NCBI RefSeq assembly: GCF_012489685.1
Contig: NC_080041.1
Coordinates: 37,189,780 to 37,253,779, forward strand
Reading direction: 5' to 3'
DNA length: 64,000 bases
From: Lotus japonicus
Taxonomy: Eukaryota; Streptophyta; Magnoliopsida; Fabales; Fabaceae
Within the stretch, counting starts at the first letter, position 1, and each line of letters opens with the position of its first letter. The notes beneath the pieces are model-generated. The model worked only from the letters and a program-made list of their open reading frames with translations, did not search any database and was not told the origin of the DNA. A program made the position numbers and the translations under genes. Positions 34,894 through 47,449 of the stretch are shown in pieces.

Positions 34894-36087
34894 GTATATT
34901 CTGAAATTCCACTCTCTCTAATGATGCTCACTAATCTAGACTCACATGCTAAGGATAAATGGTATATGGATTCTGGTTGCTCCAATCATATGACTGGACA
35001 CAGAAATTGGTTAGTCAATTTTGATCCCAACAAAAAGAGTAGTGTCAAATTTGCTGATGATGGAATTCTGAAAGTTGAAGGAACTGGTGATGTGATGATT
35101 AGGGGTAAACAAGGTCAGCAGAGTAGAACAATCTGAGGTTCTTTATGTTCCTAGCTTGACCACTAATCTGATTAGCTTAGGTCAATTGATAGAAAAGAAA
35201 TTTTCAATTGTCATGGAACATGGTTATATGGATGTCTTTGATCCATTAAAAGGAAAGCTGCTCAGAACTCCTCTTACAAATAATAGAACCTTTCGAGTTG
35301 ATCTTCAAGCTGTAAAATCCCAGTGTTTTAGTGCTAAAACTCTAACTGATGATTCATGGCTTTGGCATTGGAGATTAGGCCATCTGAATTTTAGAGATTT
35401 AAGCATGTTAAGAACTCAAGGACTTGTCACTGGTTTACCTCTAATTCAAGTTCCACTTAAACTTTGTGATAGTTGCTTGATCAGTAAGCAACCGAGGAAC
35501 TCATTTAGCATATTCACACCATCAAAAGCTAAGGATCAACTGCATGTGGTCTACTTTGATGTATGTGGTCCATTTGAGGTTCCATCCTTGGGAGGCAACA
35601 AGTACTTTGTTACATTTGTTGATGACTTCACAAGGAAGATTTGGCTGTACTTGATCAAACTCAAGAGTGAAGTCTTTGGTGTCTTCAAGGAGTGCAAAAG
35701 TCTGGTGCAAAAGCAATCAGGCAAGCACATTAGAGTGTTAAGGACTGATGGGGGAGGAGAACTTACCTCTAGAGAGTTTGATAACTTCTGCAAAGATCAA
35801 GGTATACTGCATGAAGTTACTGCTCCAGACACCCCTCAGCATAATGGAATCGCTGAGAGGAGGAATATAACTCTCTTGAACATGATTAGAAGTATGTTGA
35901 GAAGCAATGAACTTCCACATAGCTTTTAGGGAGAGGCAGCAGCTACTGCAACCTACTTGTTAAATAGATGTCCTACAAAAAGTCAACAAGGTCAAGTTCC
36001 AGAAGAAGCTTGGTCTAGAATTAAACCTTCTGTGAAGCATTTCAGGATCTTTCTTTGTGTTTTAGACACATTCCTGATCAATGAAGA
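34894..36087 (+). pseudogene. copia protease and integrase, interrupted
   Basis: The protease site is degenerate: WYMDSGCSNHMTG at about 34961 keeps the catalytic Asp-Ser-Gly. A frameshift near 35135 leads to [19 protein letters not shown], then the [10 protein letters not shown] and [11 protein letters not shown] zinc region. The integrase core follows: [21 protein letters not shown] and [15 protein letters not shown] stop at 35927-35929 replaces the Trp expected after HSF. The domain is then cut at 36087 by the nested insertion and resumes at 39430 (KLDGEGEAIIFVGYD). Confidence 0.88.
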
Positions 36088-36826
36088 TGTAACGCCCCAA
36101 TTTCTCAACTGAGGAATCACATTAAGTAACCTAACAAAGTCTAAGGATTATTCTGCAATCCCTAAAAAACCAAGGGTATATTTTTTTGAAAATGACTAAA
36201 TACCATAGGGTTGGAAACATTACATAACTTTATTTAAATAACCTGTTTCCCGACATAATAATGTACATAACATAGAGTAGTTCACAACACCATAAACGGG
36301 GTTCCAAAATAAGTACACTCACTTAGACAAGTGGCGAAGATAAGGTTTAAACAACAGAGTTTTCAGATGGAGAAAGAAACTCAGACATAGTCCACCAAAA
36401 AGGGAGAAGCAGCTGCTTCATCCACCTTTACTCGACCGCCCACAGTCACGGTCTCCAGCTCGAACAGCTAAGCTTCAGCGGAAGGCTCTCCATCGCCTAA
36501 TAGCGTTAAGCGCCCAAACAACAAGTAGCAAATAGAAAGGGTTAACTCCATGCAATTACCACATAATAAAGAGAAAAGCATGTTATTCAAATCTAATACA
36601 TGCCATGGTAAGTAAGCTACCAATTTAATTCAGGATAGATGACAACTCATCCTATCGATCATGAAATCGAATCATATATTTAACAGAATTAAACATATCA
36701 GCAAAATCAACGATATGGTTTTAAAACAGATACCAACAAAACTTAACAACATAAACTAACTCAGGAATCAATGACTTAACAGCATAGGTTAATTCAGATA
36801 ATAATAACTTCAACAATATCACATCA

Positions 36827-37078
36827 AATCAGATATCAACAATCCTCAACAATATAACGACAAATCAAATATCAATAATCCTCAACAATATAACAACAAA
36901 TCAGATATCAATAATCCTCAACAATATAACATCAAATCAGATATCAATAATTCTCAACAATATAACATCAAATCAGGTATCAATAATCCTAAAAAATATA
37001 ACAACAAATCAGATATCAATAATCCTCAACAATATAACATCAAATCAGGTATCGACAATCCTCAACAATATCAATAAA
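36827..37078. repeat. 36-bp tandem array, about seven units
   Basis: The unit is close to CCTCAACAATATAACAACAA plus ATCAGATATCAATAAT, repeated with few changes inside the LTR-like insertion. Confidence 0.9.
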
Positions 37079-37083
37079 ACAAT

Positions 37084-37363
37084 AACGTCTCGCAAGACGG
37101 GACAGTCCTGTGAAAATATCCACTCCACTGTCACTAAGTAACGCCTCGAAGGACGGGATAGTCATGTGAAAATATCCACTCCACTACCACTTGATAACGC
37201 CTCGAAGGACGGGACAGTCATGTGAAAACATCTACTCCACTGCCACTTGATAACGTCTCGCAAGACGGGACAGTCATGTGAAAACATCCACTCCACTGCC
37301 ACTTGATAACGTCTCGCAAGACGGGACAGTCCTGTGAAAATATCCACTCCACTGCCACTTCAA
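37084..37363. repeat. 56-bp tandem array, five units
   Basis: Units start AACGTCTCGCAAGACGGGAC or AACGCCTCGAAGGACGGGA at 37084, 37140, 37196, 37252 and 37308. They contain AGTCATGTGAAAA and CCACTCCACTG. Each unit has an internal palindrome, CGTCTCGCAAGACG. Confidence 0.93.
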
Positions 37364-39429
37364 GCAAATCAAAACATCTCATCCAACTCAGTAGTCACTC
37401 AAACAACAATCTCAAATTCAATAATCAAAACAGGATAACCACATGTTATTCATATTATCAACCAACATAAATCAATTCAATTACATACCAACTCAGTTCA
37501 ATGACAGAAACCAGTAAACGGCCGAAGCCTCTCAGAAATCGGAGACACACGTCTCAATAAGTTCACTCGGCCGAAGCCTCCAGAAAACATTTGGCACAAG
37601 CCTCAGAAAAAGTCAACATAATCAAGCATACAACATTGCAAGCATACCAACATTTTAATCAATTGTCAATCAAGTTTAAACAACTTCATCTCAAACGCAT
37701 GCAGTGCGATAAAAGCATGCAAGACTCAAAGACGCGCTAAAACTGAGTTACCCTTACCTTCGTGAGTAGAAGTTGTGCATGGAAGTTGCGAACCTAGAAC
37801 AAGGAAACACAATCATCAACACAAGACCTACTAGAAGTAATCAATCTAATAACACTAATCAAAACCGGAAAGAAAGCTTTTAAAGCTTCAGAGTTCCTAT
37901 TTAGGCACGAATTGACAACAGAACTTCATTTGCTAAAACGCGCATAACTTGAGCTACAGAACTCGGAATGACACGAAACCAAAGCCAAAATTTCGACAAT
38001 CGAAAGAGCTACGCTATAGCTCAGGCCATACATTCCCAAAAATTATTTTTGGACACGTTACCCTAACAAACAGGTTTCGGCCACTTTAGAAAATAGGGTT
38101 TCTGAACTTTTCTTCGATCTAAATCAATTCCTAGGTATTCTTAGGCGATATATAGGCCAGAGAAACTCTCAGAAAAATTATCGGATCGAAAACTAGAACA
38201 GGGGTATTTTGGTCAAGATTTTTAGCTCGGAAACTCAAAGTCGGAATTTCGAAAAATAAATTGGATGAGGTCGATACCCACGACGTTTATGACAACTAAT
38301 CCTACTGACGCTAAGCTCAGTCGAGAGTTTTTGATTCAAAAAGCAGAACCTCAGCATAAAATGGGTATTTTGAGCAGAATTGAAGTTCTGCGGCGATTCG
38401 ACGAGATTCAGCGAAATGTAATCCGCTAAACATGCTCTTGGGCATGCAGGGAATAAGTTTAGACAGAGAAATCAGGTTATTTGGACAGTTTTACAAAAAG
38501 CTCGAAACTTTGAGCACAAAAAGACATAGAGAAAAGCGACAAAATTTACGATCAGAGGTAAGGAAAAGCATCAGTACCTCGAGGCCTACGCGTAGCAACG
38601 AACAGAGCGACGATCAGACAAGAATCGGCGAAAATCACTTCTCCCCCTCTCTTCCTCCTTGCTCTCGGCCGTGTGTGTGTGTTGGTGGTGATGATATTTT
38701 TTTTATTTTTCAAGCTATTTATAGAAAATGGAAAACGCGGGAAAATGAATATTTCGCGATTCCGATTTTTCCTGCACATTCCTCTGTGAATTATAAGATA
38801 GAATCCGACGACAGAATTTCAGAACTCGAAACAGGTTTCTTGGAATTTAAGCAAACGACTCGCTAACGGTGTTAATCGATTTAACCCGAAAAGTTACTTT
38901 TTGTAGTTGATGTCGGATGACAAAACTTCCTTCTGAAGAAAGATTGGAAACATCGAAAGAAATGGGTGATGCGTGTGGAATCTTCATTTGAAGCTTCGAA
39001 TAGAAAAAGTCTTCATCGATTGTTTACTTAAAGGTTCTTGAGCTATCAGGGATTCAGTTTCGGCAAACTTCCGAGAATTGAAATCGGTCGTTCGTACAGT
39101 CCAGGGTTTCGTGTTGAAACACTTGTCAAGGAAAGGAATAAGAGAAATTCTTATATTCCTCTGAATATTTTTGAATATCGTTTCTACAGTGCTTTAAGAG
39201 CAGATTAGCCATTTACTAACGTTTTTGCCCTAAGGCGGAAGTGAATAAGACTCGTGTTATAACCTATAGCGACTATAGAACTATTCTTAGTCATTCCCTG
39301 AACTTTCTTTCTTATTATACTAATCCGAACATCAAACATAAGTCGAGTTCCTCTCACGCTTAAACAGAATCCTATGCGTGAGGTGGAAATTAATTAATTT
39401 ATTTTAATTCTAAAATACTGGGTCTTACA

Positions 39430-41382
39430 GAAGACATAAGCTAGATGGCGAAGGTGAAGCCATAATCTTTGTTGGGTATGACTCCACCGGATCATATAAA
39501 TTGTATAATCCTTTGACCAAACAGATGATGTTTAGTAGGGATGTATATTTTGATGAATCAAGCTCCTAGAAAGAGTACAAAGCTATTGTTCCTTCCTCAT
39601 TAACTCAAGTCTTGCTTGACTGAGAAACTAGTGAGTTTCCAACTGTTGTAACTGATGCTGCATCTCAACAATATCCTGCACCTCTAGATAACATGCCTAG
39701 GACACCTCCATGTCTGAACAACAGACCTTCCAGATTGAAGAACTTACCTGCTCATCTCAGAGATTTTCAGATATTCTCTAATGATGCAATTGATGAAGCT
39801 GGAGACATTGTTCAACATATGGTCCTACTGGCAGAATCTGAACCAGTTAGTTTAGAAGAGGCTATTTCTAGTAAGATTTGGAGAGATGCAATGACTGAAG
39901 AATTGCATTCTATTGAGAAGAATGACATTTGGCAATTAGTGTCCTTACTTGTGAATAAAGCTCAAATTATTGTCAAATGGGTCTTTAAGACTAAGCTTAA
40001 ACTTGATGGTACTATCTCTAAGTACAAAGCCAGATTAGTGGCTAAGGGGTTCATGCAGAGAGAGGGTCTTGATTACTCTGAAGTTTTTGCCCCAGTGGCC
40101 AGGTTGGAGACAGTTAGACTTCTTATTGCTTTAGCCAGCTGTAATCATTGGACATTGAGTCAACTTGATGTCAAATCAACTTTCCTCAATGCTCCATTGG
40201 AAGAAGAGGTATTTGTTGAACAACCTCCTGGTTTTGTCCTCAAGGGTAGTGAGGAGAAGGTATACAAACTAAGAAAAGCTCTCTATGGCTTGAAACAAGC
40301 TCCTCGAGCTTGGAACAAGAGGATTGATTCCTTTCTCACTCACTCATGTTTCCAGAAGTGTTCAGTGGAACATGATCTTTATGTGAAGCGTTTAAGTACC
40401 ACAGAAGTTCTATACATTTGCCTCTATGTTGATGTTCTTCTAATTACTGGAAGTAGTTTGCAAGGCATTGAAGATCTGAAGAAACTACTCAAGAGTGAGT
40501 TTGAGATGTCTGATTTGGGTTTGCTGGCCTATTCCCTTGGTTTGGAGTTTCAACAAACTAAGAAAAGTGTCTTTATGAATCAAAGGAAATATGTTTCTGA
40601 GGTATTGAAGAAGTTCAATATGTGGAACTGCAATGAGTCAGAAAATCCAGCTGAAGCTGATCTGAATTTAGATAAATGTGAGCAAGAGTCTTCAATAAAT
40701 GGCACTGAATTTAGACAGCTGGTAGGAAGTCTGAGATTCATTTGTCACTCTAGGCCTGAAATCTCATGGATAGTTGGATTAATTAGCAGATTCATGAATG
40801 CACCTAAGCATTCACATCTTATTTCTGCCAAAAGAGTGCTAAGGTATCTCAAGGGTACACTTGATTTTGGTATTATATTTCCACATCATGAAGAGAGATC
40901 CAAACTCCAGCTTGTGGCTTATTCAGATTCTGATTGGTGTGGTGACTTAGTAGACAGGAAGAGCACCATGGGATATGTGTTCCCTTTTACAGGAGCACCA
41001 ATATCATGGTCCTCTAAGAAGCAATCAGTAGTTGCTCTATCCACTTGTGAAGCCGAATATATTTCAGCTTGTGTTGCTGCTTGTCAAGCACTTTGGTTCC
41101 ATTCTCTGCTTGCATGTTGATGTTGGAAATGCAATTGAGTTGTTTGTGGATAATAGATCAGCTATTGATCTTTCTAAGAATTCAATAGCACACGGGCACA
41201 GTAAACACATAGAAACTAAGTTTCACTTCCTAAGAGATCAAGTTTCAAAGGGGAAAATCCTGATAAAGCATTGCAGTACTGAGCTGCAGCTTGCGGATAT
41301 TTTGACTAAACCACTGAGAGTTGTGAGGTTTAAGGAGTTAAGGAAGTTGATTGGAGTGTTATCTGCTGCTGAAATAGTTTGA
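39430..41382 (+). pseudogene. copia reverse transcriptase and RNase H
   Basis: After the linker (39434-39692, with stops) a 475-codon frame encodes RVT_2: YKARLVAKGFMQREGLDY, QLDVKSTFLNAPLEEEV and ALYGLKQAPRAW. The catalytic motif is YVDVLLITG at about 40428, where the second aspartate of the usual YVDD is valine. The connection domain and RNase H follow (RYLKGTLDFG, YSDSDWCGD, STCEAEYIS). The frame shifts at about 41117 into DNRSAIDLSKNS, HSKHIETKFHFLRD and LADILTKPL, with a stop at 41380-41382. The lost aspartate alone should abolish polymerase activity. Confidence 0.92.
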
Positions 41383-41532
41383 AGTCATTGGAGAAAGAAT
41401 GTAAGGAAGACACAAAGGAACTGCGACAGCTGTAGACAATTTTTTTGCTGCACTATATGATGTTGTTTAGGCTAAGTATAGTGCTGATTTTTCTTGTTTG
41501 AATCTGTGAACAGTGTTTGGATTATGGGGGAA

Positions 41533-41710
41533 TGTTAGGAATAATGCAAATTTGTTAGGGTTTGTTAGTTAGTGAATGTTAGGGATTAGTAGCTATAAAT
41601 AGCTATTAGTGTGTTCAATGTAATCAGTTGACAATTAATAAGAAATTCATTCCCTCACTTTCTCTCTCTTGAGTTAATGTTCTCTCAGTTTCTGTGTTCA
41701 TGCTCAAACA
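41533..41710 (+). repeat. 3' LTR
   Basis: Same length as the left LTR and nearly identical; differences include AAATTTG for AAATATG and CTCAAACA for CTCTAACA at the end. Confidence 0.95.
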
Positions 41711-43619
41711 AAAGAACCTCTTTTTACAGCCCATATCTTCAGTCGTTGCACCACCACGAACAAACCTCTGATCCTCTTCGATTCTCCCTTTCTTTCCCTT
41801 CTTTCTCTCTTGCTTCGTCTCTCTTCTCACCTTATCGTAAAACGACGAATGGACGGACACCTTCACGGTGTCACAATTGCAAATCACAGAACGGGGAGGT
41901 GTTGCGAAGACGGTGAAGATTGAAGAGGAAAAAAAAACCGCAAGAGGAGGAGAGGAGATGGGCTGAGGAGAAGAGTTTGTTGCCGGTGACCGTTCCTTTG
42001 CCAACAACCCAACTTTCCAAGGTTCATGTTTTCTTTCCAACAACCCCACCCCAGATCGAGAAAGCAAAATCCAGATCCAGCACGATTGGAAGGAAGGGAA
42101 AGGGATGGCGATGCAACAGCTCTAGATCTCCAGATCTGGAGGTGGTGGTGGCAGTTATGGCGGAAGAGAGAGCAGGTGGAGGAAGAGAAGTGGTGGAAAT
42201 ATCATTTTTTATTTTCAGAAAATGAAAATAAAATATTATTCTATTTTTTAAAAATAGGAAAATACCTGCTACCTGTTTAGCCCACTCTTGGGCAAGGTTA
42301 CACAATTTTTTCTTTTCCCATATTAGATGCCTCCGTTTTCAACCTCTAAAATTAACAGTTTTGTTTTCAATCCTTAACGTTCAACTTCAATGGAAGTCCA
42401 CATGGACCTGTAATGTGACATTTCTTTTAGGCTTAAATACATTTTTGGTTCTTGTAAAATTTTCTATGTTTTTCGTCCCTCCAAAATTAACAAGTTTATT
42501 TATAGTTCTTGACGTTAAATTTGCATGATAATGAGATAGAAGTACAACTAAAACTAAGTAAGACATGTGGCTTAATTTTTTAAAAAAATTATTCCACCTA
42601 AGCACGACATATCATATTATCCATTTTTCCCACGCATCCCACCCACTTCCCACCCCATCTCCCCCAATCCCCCCACCCTGCCCTTTTCTATTTTCCCAAA
42701 AACCAACTAGTATTTTAGCACCATCCTAACAACTTCAATTGGAGCATTGATCTTTAAATTGGGCAAAATCAATGGCGAACCTTTTTTTGCCTGAGGGCGT
42801 TGTTGTACCATGAATCCAACCTCAACCACCATACTGAGATTCGTCACATTGTCAACTAGATCGAGACTCATCATCAAAATTTCAGGAATGAGAGCCTAGT
42901 GACCCCCAGCAACCATGAATTTAACCTCAACCACCACAAACATCATTCGAACAACCACTCAAAGAAAGTATGAAAACAGAAAAATGATGACACCTTCCAC
43001 CCCACTTTATCTCGACCATCCATCATCGATCACTACTCTCCAACCACCATGTGAACCACCAAAGTACATAAAATTTCACCCGACAACCAATCGGTGACAA
43101 AAATGGCAGAAAACTCAACTTGGGATTTTCACCCCCATTGAAAATCCAACTCTAGCAAGAGTGTTGGAGTAGGGGAACCTCAAACTCGCCGAAGCTCAGT
43201 CTCCCTCCACTCTCTCCCTCTTCTCTTTCTCGAAGGAAAAGTGGTTCTACACCACGCGAAGGAGAACAATTAACGTTTCTAGTCATCCTTGCCATTTTAT
43301 TTCAATTACAACTTCTCTTTTCAGTTCTTAGGAACCTTAGATCATCGTTTTCCTAAAGAATAAAATGAAATGAAATTGAACCGTGCATGCTACAAACCTC
43401 ACAATAAACATGCTTTGGTTTTCAAATATTAATGTTAGAGCTTTAAACAAATGCAAGTTTAGTTTTTTATCGTTTAAGTTGGTTTTCTGGTTGTCTTTTT
43501 ATGTTTTCTTTCTTCCTCTTGTCCTCTCTTGTCTTTCTGCACGATTAACCCCTGTTGTGTGGTGCCTTTCAGATGTCGTATCAAGTGATAAAGGGCATCC
43601 AAATGGATTGTAGTGTGCC
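41711..43619. other. Intergenic repeats without a recognisable gene
   Basis: Contains degenerate stretches such as GGCTTAAATACATTTTTGGTTCTTG (about 42430) and CCTCTAAAATTAACAGTTTTG (about 42345), of the type found in legume transposon ends. The open frames at 41624-42305 overlap on both strands and lack features. Confidence 0.45.
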
Positions 43620-45288
43620 TAGACATGAATTTACTTAATTTTTTTGACAACATAAGCGATGTATGGCCTGATAATAGTTAAGAATAACAAATTCCCAATC
43701 AGCCTCCTATGTTGACCAGTATCAGAAATCCCTAAGAAGTATTTGAGTTTCCCCGAATCTTTAAATCTAAAAACTATTTTAATCAAAGCCTTGGCATATT
43801 CAATCAATTCCATAGAAGGGCCAACTATGATTATATCATTTGCATAGATAAGAGGGAATACAAAGTCGAACTTGAACCCTTTGTGAAAAGAGAGTTGTCA
43901 TGATAAGAAGTCTTGAATCCATGACTAAGAAATATTGTAAAAAAACTTGGAAAACCATTGCCTAGAAGCTTGTTTTAATCATTGTTGAGCTTACATGCAA
44001 GATTCTCCCCCTCTACATGGTAACCATTAGGGATTTCCATATACGCATCTGCAAAGAGATCTCCATTCAAGAAGACATTATTGATGTCTAATTGATAAAA
44101 TTCGCAATTTTACATGGAAGCCAAAGATATCAACAATCTCATTGTTGTAATATTTGCAACAGGAGAACGTATCCAAGTAGTCTATCACATTTCTGTGTGT
44201 AAAGTCCTTGACCACAAAGTCTAGCCATGTGTTTGTCCACTGTCCCATTAGGCTAAAATCTCAACTTGTATACCCATTTACAACCAATTGAATGTTTGTC
44301 ACACGATAACTTAGCCATATCTCATGTGTGGTTTGAATCCATATCACTACCATTCCGGATATTTAACATCTTGGTGATAAAAAGTTGGCTGACTTGGCTC
44401 GACAACCCGAGTGGCAGCAAGCTATGAAGGTGTCAATTTGGCATAAGAAATGTTGGACATGGGATAAGGAGTTGAGTTGAGCACACTAGTATTTTGCCAA
44501 ATGTCTAGTGGATCTAGTTACTCTTGTAAATCTCCTTAGGCTCTTGTGATCTAAAGTTGTGTTTTCCACCACTAGTGATTCTGGTAGTTCTGGGGTCTAG
44601 ATTGCGCACAAGCATCTCTTTTACAACTAGAGAAGACTGCTCCTACATAGTGGGAATGATTGTTGGGTGGTAGTGAGGATTAGGAGGCGGTTCTAAAATG
44701 GTTGTGGGTAAAAATTACTGTGATAAAAGTATCAAGAGGGGAAAGAGCAACATCTGATTGCTTAAAAGGGAAAATCGCTTAATGAAATACCACATCCGAG
44801 AGACAAAAACAGATTTTGTAGCCAAATTGTAAAGCTTGTAGCATTTGTACCCTTGTTTATATCCAATAAACACATAAGGTATGACCTTGGAAGAGAGTTT
44901 ATGTCTTGAGGAAGGCAAAGTAGAGGAGAAACATAAGCATCCAAAGACCATCAAATGATCAAAAACAGGTTCCCTGTTGTGTAGAAGATAATATGGTGTT
45001 TTTTCCTTGGGATTAGGGGTCGGAGTGGGATTAATAATATGTGTCGCAAGGGATACATAATCACCTTAGAAAGCCAAAGGAACCTTGGATTGGAATTATA
45101 TAGCCCTTGCCACATTAAGCAAATTTTGGTGCCGCCTTTCAACAACAAAATTTTGTTGGGGCTCTCCACACAAGAAAATTTATGCAACACTCCATGTGGA
45201 GCCACAGACATTTGAAGTTCTTTTGCATTATCAGTTATGTTTGCCTTGATCAATACTTCAAATTGAGTTTTAATGAGAGAGAAGAATG

Positions 45289-46029
45289 CTATAATTGCAG
45301 GATTAGCTTTTGACTTAGCCTTAAGCAAACATGTCCAAGTATATTGAGAATCGTCATCCACGCAATGGTTATAAAATACCTATGACCAAAGATTGTAGAG
45401 ACATGAAAGGGACCCCATATGTCAAAATGTATTAAATTAAAATAATTTTCAACAAACTTATTAGAAGACACAAAGGATACACGTTTTTGTTTAGTAAGAG
45501 CACATATAGAACAAAATTCTGCTTTATTATATTCAGGAAAAGTACAATGTATTGTAGATTGCAACAAAACAAGTCTCTTATTTGATAAGTGGCCAAGGCT
45601 AGCATGCCACAAACTATGAGACTTAATAGAAAAGGTAAACAAAAACACAAAACGAGAGGGTACAATTGAATCAATATAATGGAAAGTAGTACAATGCATG
45701 TTATTCAAATGTAAAACAGAAAAAATTAAAGTAGATTCAACAAATTTTGAAGCAGATCTTGAGGGGCTTTTCAAGTAATGAAGACCATCAATATATTCAC
45801 CCCTCCCAATCTTCTTCAAGTTGTTTTCCTGTATGACAAAATGTTTTGGGTAGTAACTAACTATGAAGTCAGTATTGTGAATCAAGGCACTAACAGAAAT
45901 AAGTATCACTTTGAAATGTGGAACATAGAAAATATTTGGCAAGGTAAAACTAGGAGATATAACCACACTCCCAACATATTGTATAGGGACTCTAGTATGA
46001 TTAGACAGATCAATAGAAACTGAATGCAC
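45289..46029 (-). pseudogene. copia protease end / integrase N-terminal part
   Basis: The longest surviving frame of the minus-strand copia element. It has the protease C-terminal part (LPNIFYVPHFKVILISVSAL, copia style) and the GAG-pre-integrase motif SLWHASLGHLSNKRL with the H...CxxC zinc region. The start of the core follows (FDIWGPFHVSTIFGHRYFIT). The frame fails at about 45360, and the core continues in 45361-44951 (SQYTWTCLLKAKSKA). Confidence 0.85.
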
Positions 46030-47449
46030 AGTTTATAAGACTCAAACAATGAAGGATCATGACAAACATGACAATAATCTCCTGAGTCTAATATCCAATA
46101 AAAAGAATTGACTAAAAAGGAAGATGAGGCAGAAAGAACACAACCTTGCTAATCAACAACATCTAGAGTACAAGAGGATGCTGCTAGAGAGGTTTGATTC
46201 ACTTCACTGATGACTTGATTGGTCAAAAGTGCTAGCAGTTGCTGATATTGACTCTTTGTTATTGGTGGATTAGTGTCATCAGATTTTGTTACATAATGCA
46301 AAGATTAAGGCTAAGACTATTGTTAGGAGAAAGGATGTGCAAACTTTTTCTTGTTGTACATGCTGATTTGATACACATTTTTCTTGAAGCACTTATCAAC
46401 CGTATGACCAAGGAGACCACAGAAAATGCACATTGGCCCCATTTTCTCGTAATTTCCACTTTTTTGCTTGTTGTGTTAGCCTTGAGCAACAAAGACAAGA
46501 TTGAAGGTATCAGGAATCACTATGCCAGAATAGGGATTTTAAAGCGTATATTTTAAAGCGCCTCTTATCTAAAGCGCTTTAGAAAGTGCGGCGGAGTCAT
46601 GTTAAAACACTTTTACATATAAGTGCTTTAGACTGAAATTTCATTTACAACACTTTTACAGATATCTCGTTAGATAGCGAAGAAATATTTTTGTCACAAA
46701 TATTTGTCGCTAGATCCCTTATTTTTAGTTAGAAACTGAAACATTTTGTGACGGAAGTTTTCCCTTTCTAATTTTTCGTCGCTAAATAACGAACGTAAAA
46801 ATAAAATTGCTCTCGTCTAGGTTCTAACTAGGGACCTCTATTACATAATTGGCTAGATACAACAACTAAGAGCTACCTTAAATGTTTACATTTTTACTGA
46901 TTTGTTTTATATATGAACAATTTTTATGATTATAATTTGTCACACCCAAAACGTTCTCTCACTCTCAGTTCACTTAAACTATCTTATTGATCACTCTCGA
47001 ACCTTCACTCTCTCACTCATGACGCTTCACTCTCTCACTCTCTTCACTCTAAACCCTCCCATCGTGAAGGACAATGGCATTCTCACTGTTTCACTCAGCG
47101 GAACCCTAATCTCACGCTTCATCTCACTTTAAGTTTCAAGCTTAATCTCACTTACTCACTCATTCTATCGTCGTTCGCGTGAAGTTTCAGAGGAGGTGGT
47201 GCTCTCTCACTTCTTTTCTCATCGTTCGTGTGAAGTTTCAAAGCAGATGGTGCTCTTTCGTTTCCTTTCCAGCTTCTCCTTAATCACCTTCGTCGAGGAA
47301 CCTTTTCCATTTACCACGGTGATTCGCTTTTCCTCTTCTCTAGTTCAATGTATTTGTTCAAATTAGGGATTTTGGTTGCTGCTTCCATTTGAGGAGAGCT
47401 ATTTAGCAATGTAGCATATTGTTCTTTATTACGAAATACCTATGATTTA

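Larger units (their letters stand above)
36088..39429. mobile_element. Nested LTR-like insertion (probable solo LTR)
   Basis: Begins TGTAACGCCCC and ends GGGTCTTACA, a TG...CA unit with 10-bp imperfect inverted ends. It is flanked by a 5-bp duplication, GAAGA, at 36083-36087 and 39430-39434, exactly as an LTR element would leave. It is 3342 bp with no gag or pol, and I see no second internal copy of its ends. It is therefore best read as a solo LTR of a large Ty3/gypsy-type element; a non-coding LARD is the alternative. It holds two tandem arrays. The ORF at 38432-38866 has no family features. Confidence 0.85.
33468..41710 (+). mobile_element. Full-length Ty1/copia element with nested insertion
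   Basis: Two near-identical 178-bp LTRs (33468-33645 and 41533-41710) are flanked by a 5-bp duplication, AAAGA, at 33463-33467 and 41711-41715. A methionine-tRNA-type primer binding site, TGGTATCAAGAG, starts at about 33649. The polypurine tract TATGGGGGAA precedes the right LTR. Gag, protease, integrase, RT and RNase H follow in copia order. The body is disabled by stops, frameshifts and a 3342-bp LTR-like insertion at 36088-39429. LTRs differ at few positions, so insertion is fairly recent. Confidence 0.95.

Noticed and set aside
36827..37363. Regular repeats that might be called a CRISPR array
   Set aside because: Units are contiguous tandem repeats without unique spacers, inside a plant LTR-like element.
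36088..39429. A complete retrotransposon with its own two LTRs
   Set aside because: No second internal copy of the ends, primer site or coding domain is visible, so solo LTR or LARD is the better reading.
41624..42305. Overlapping frames on both strands after the copia LTR
   Set aside because: They begin inside the LTR, overlap each other and show no family features.
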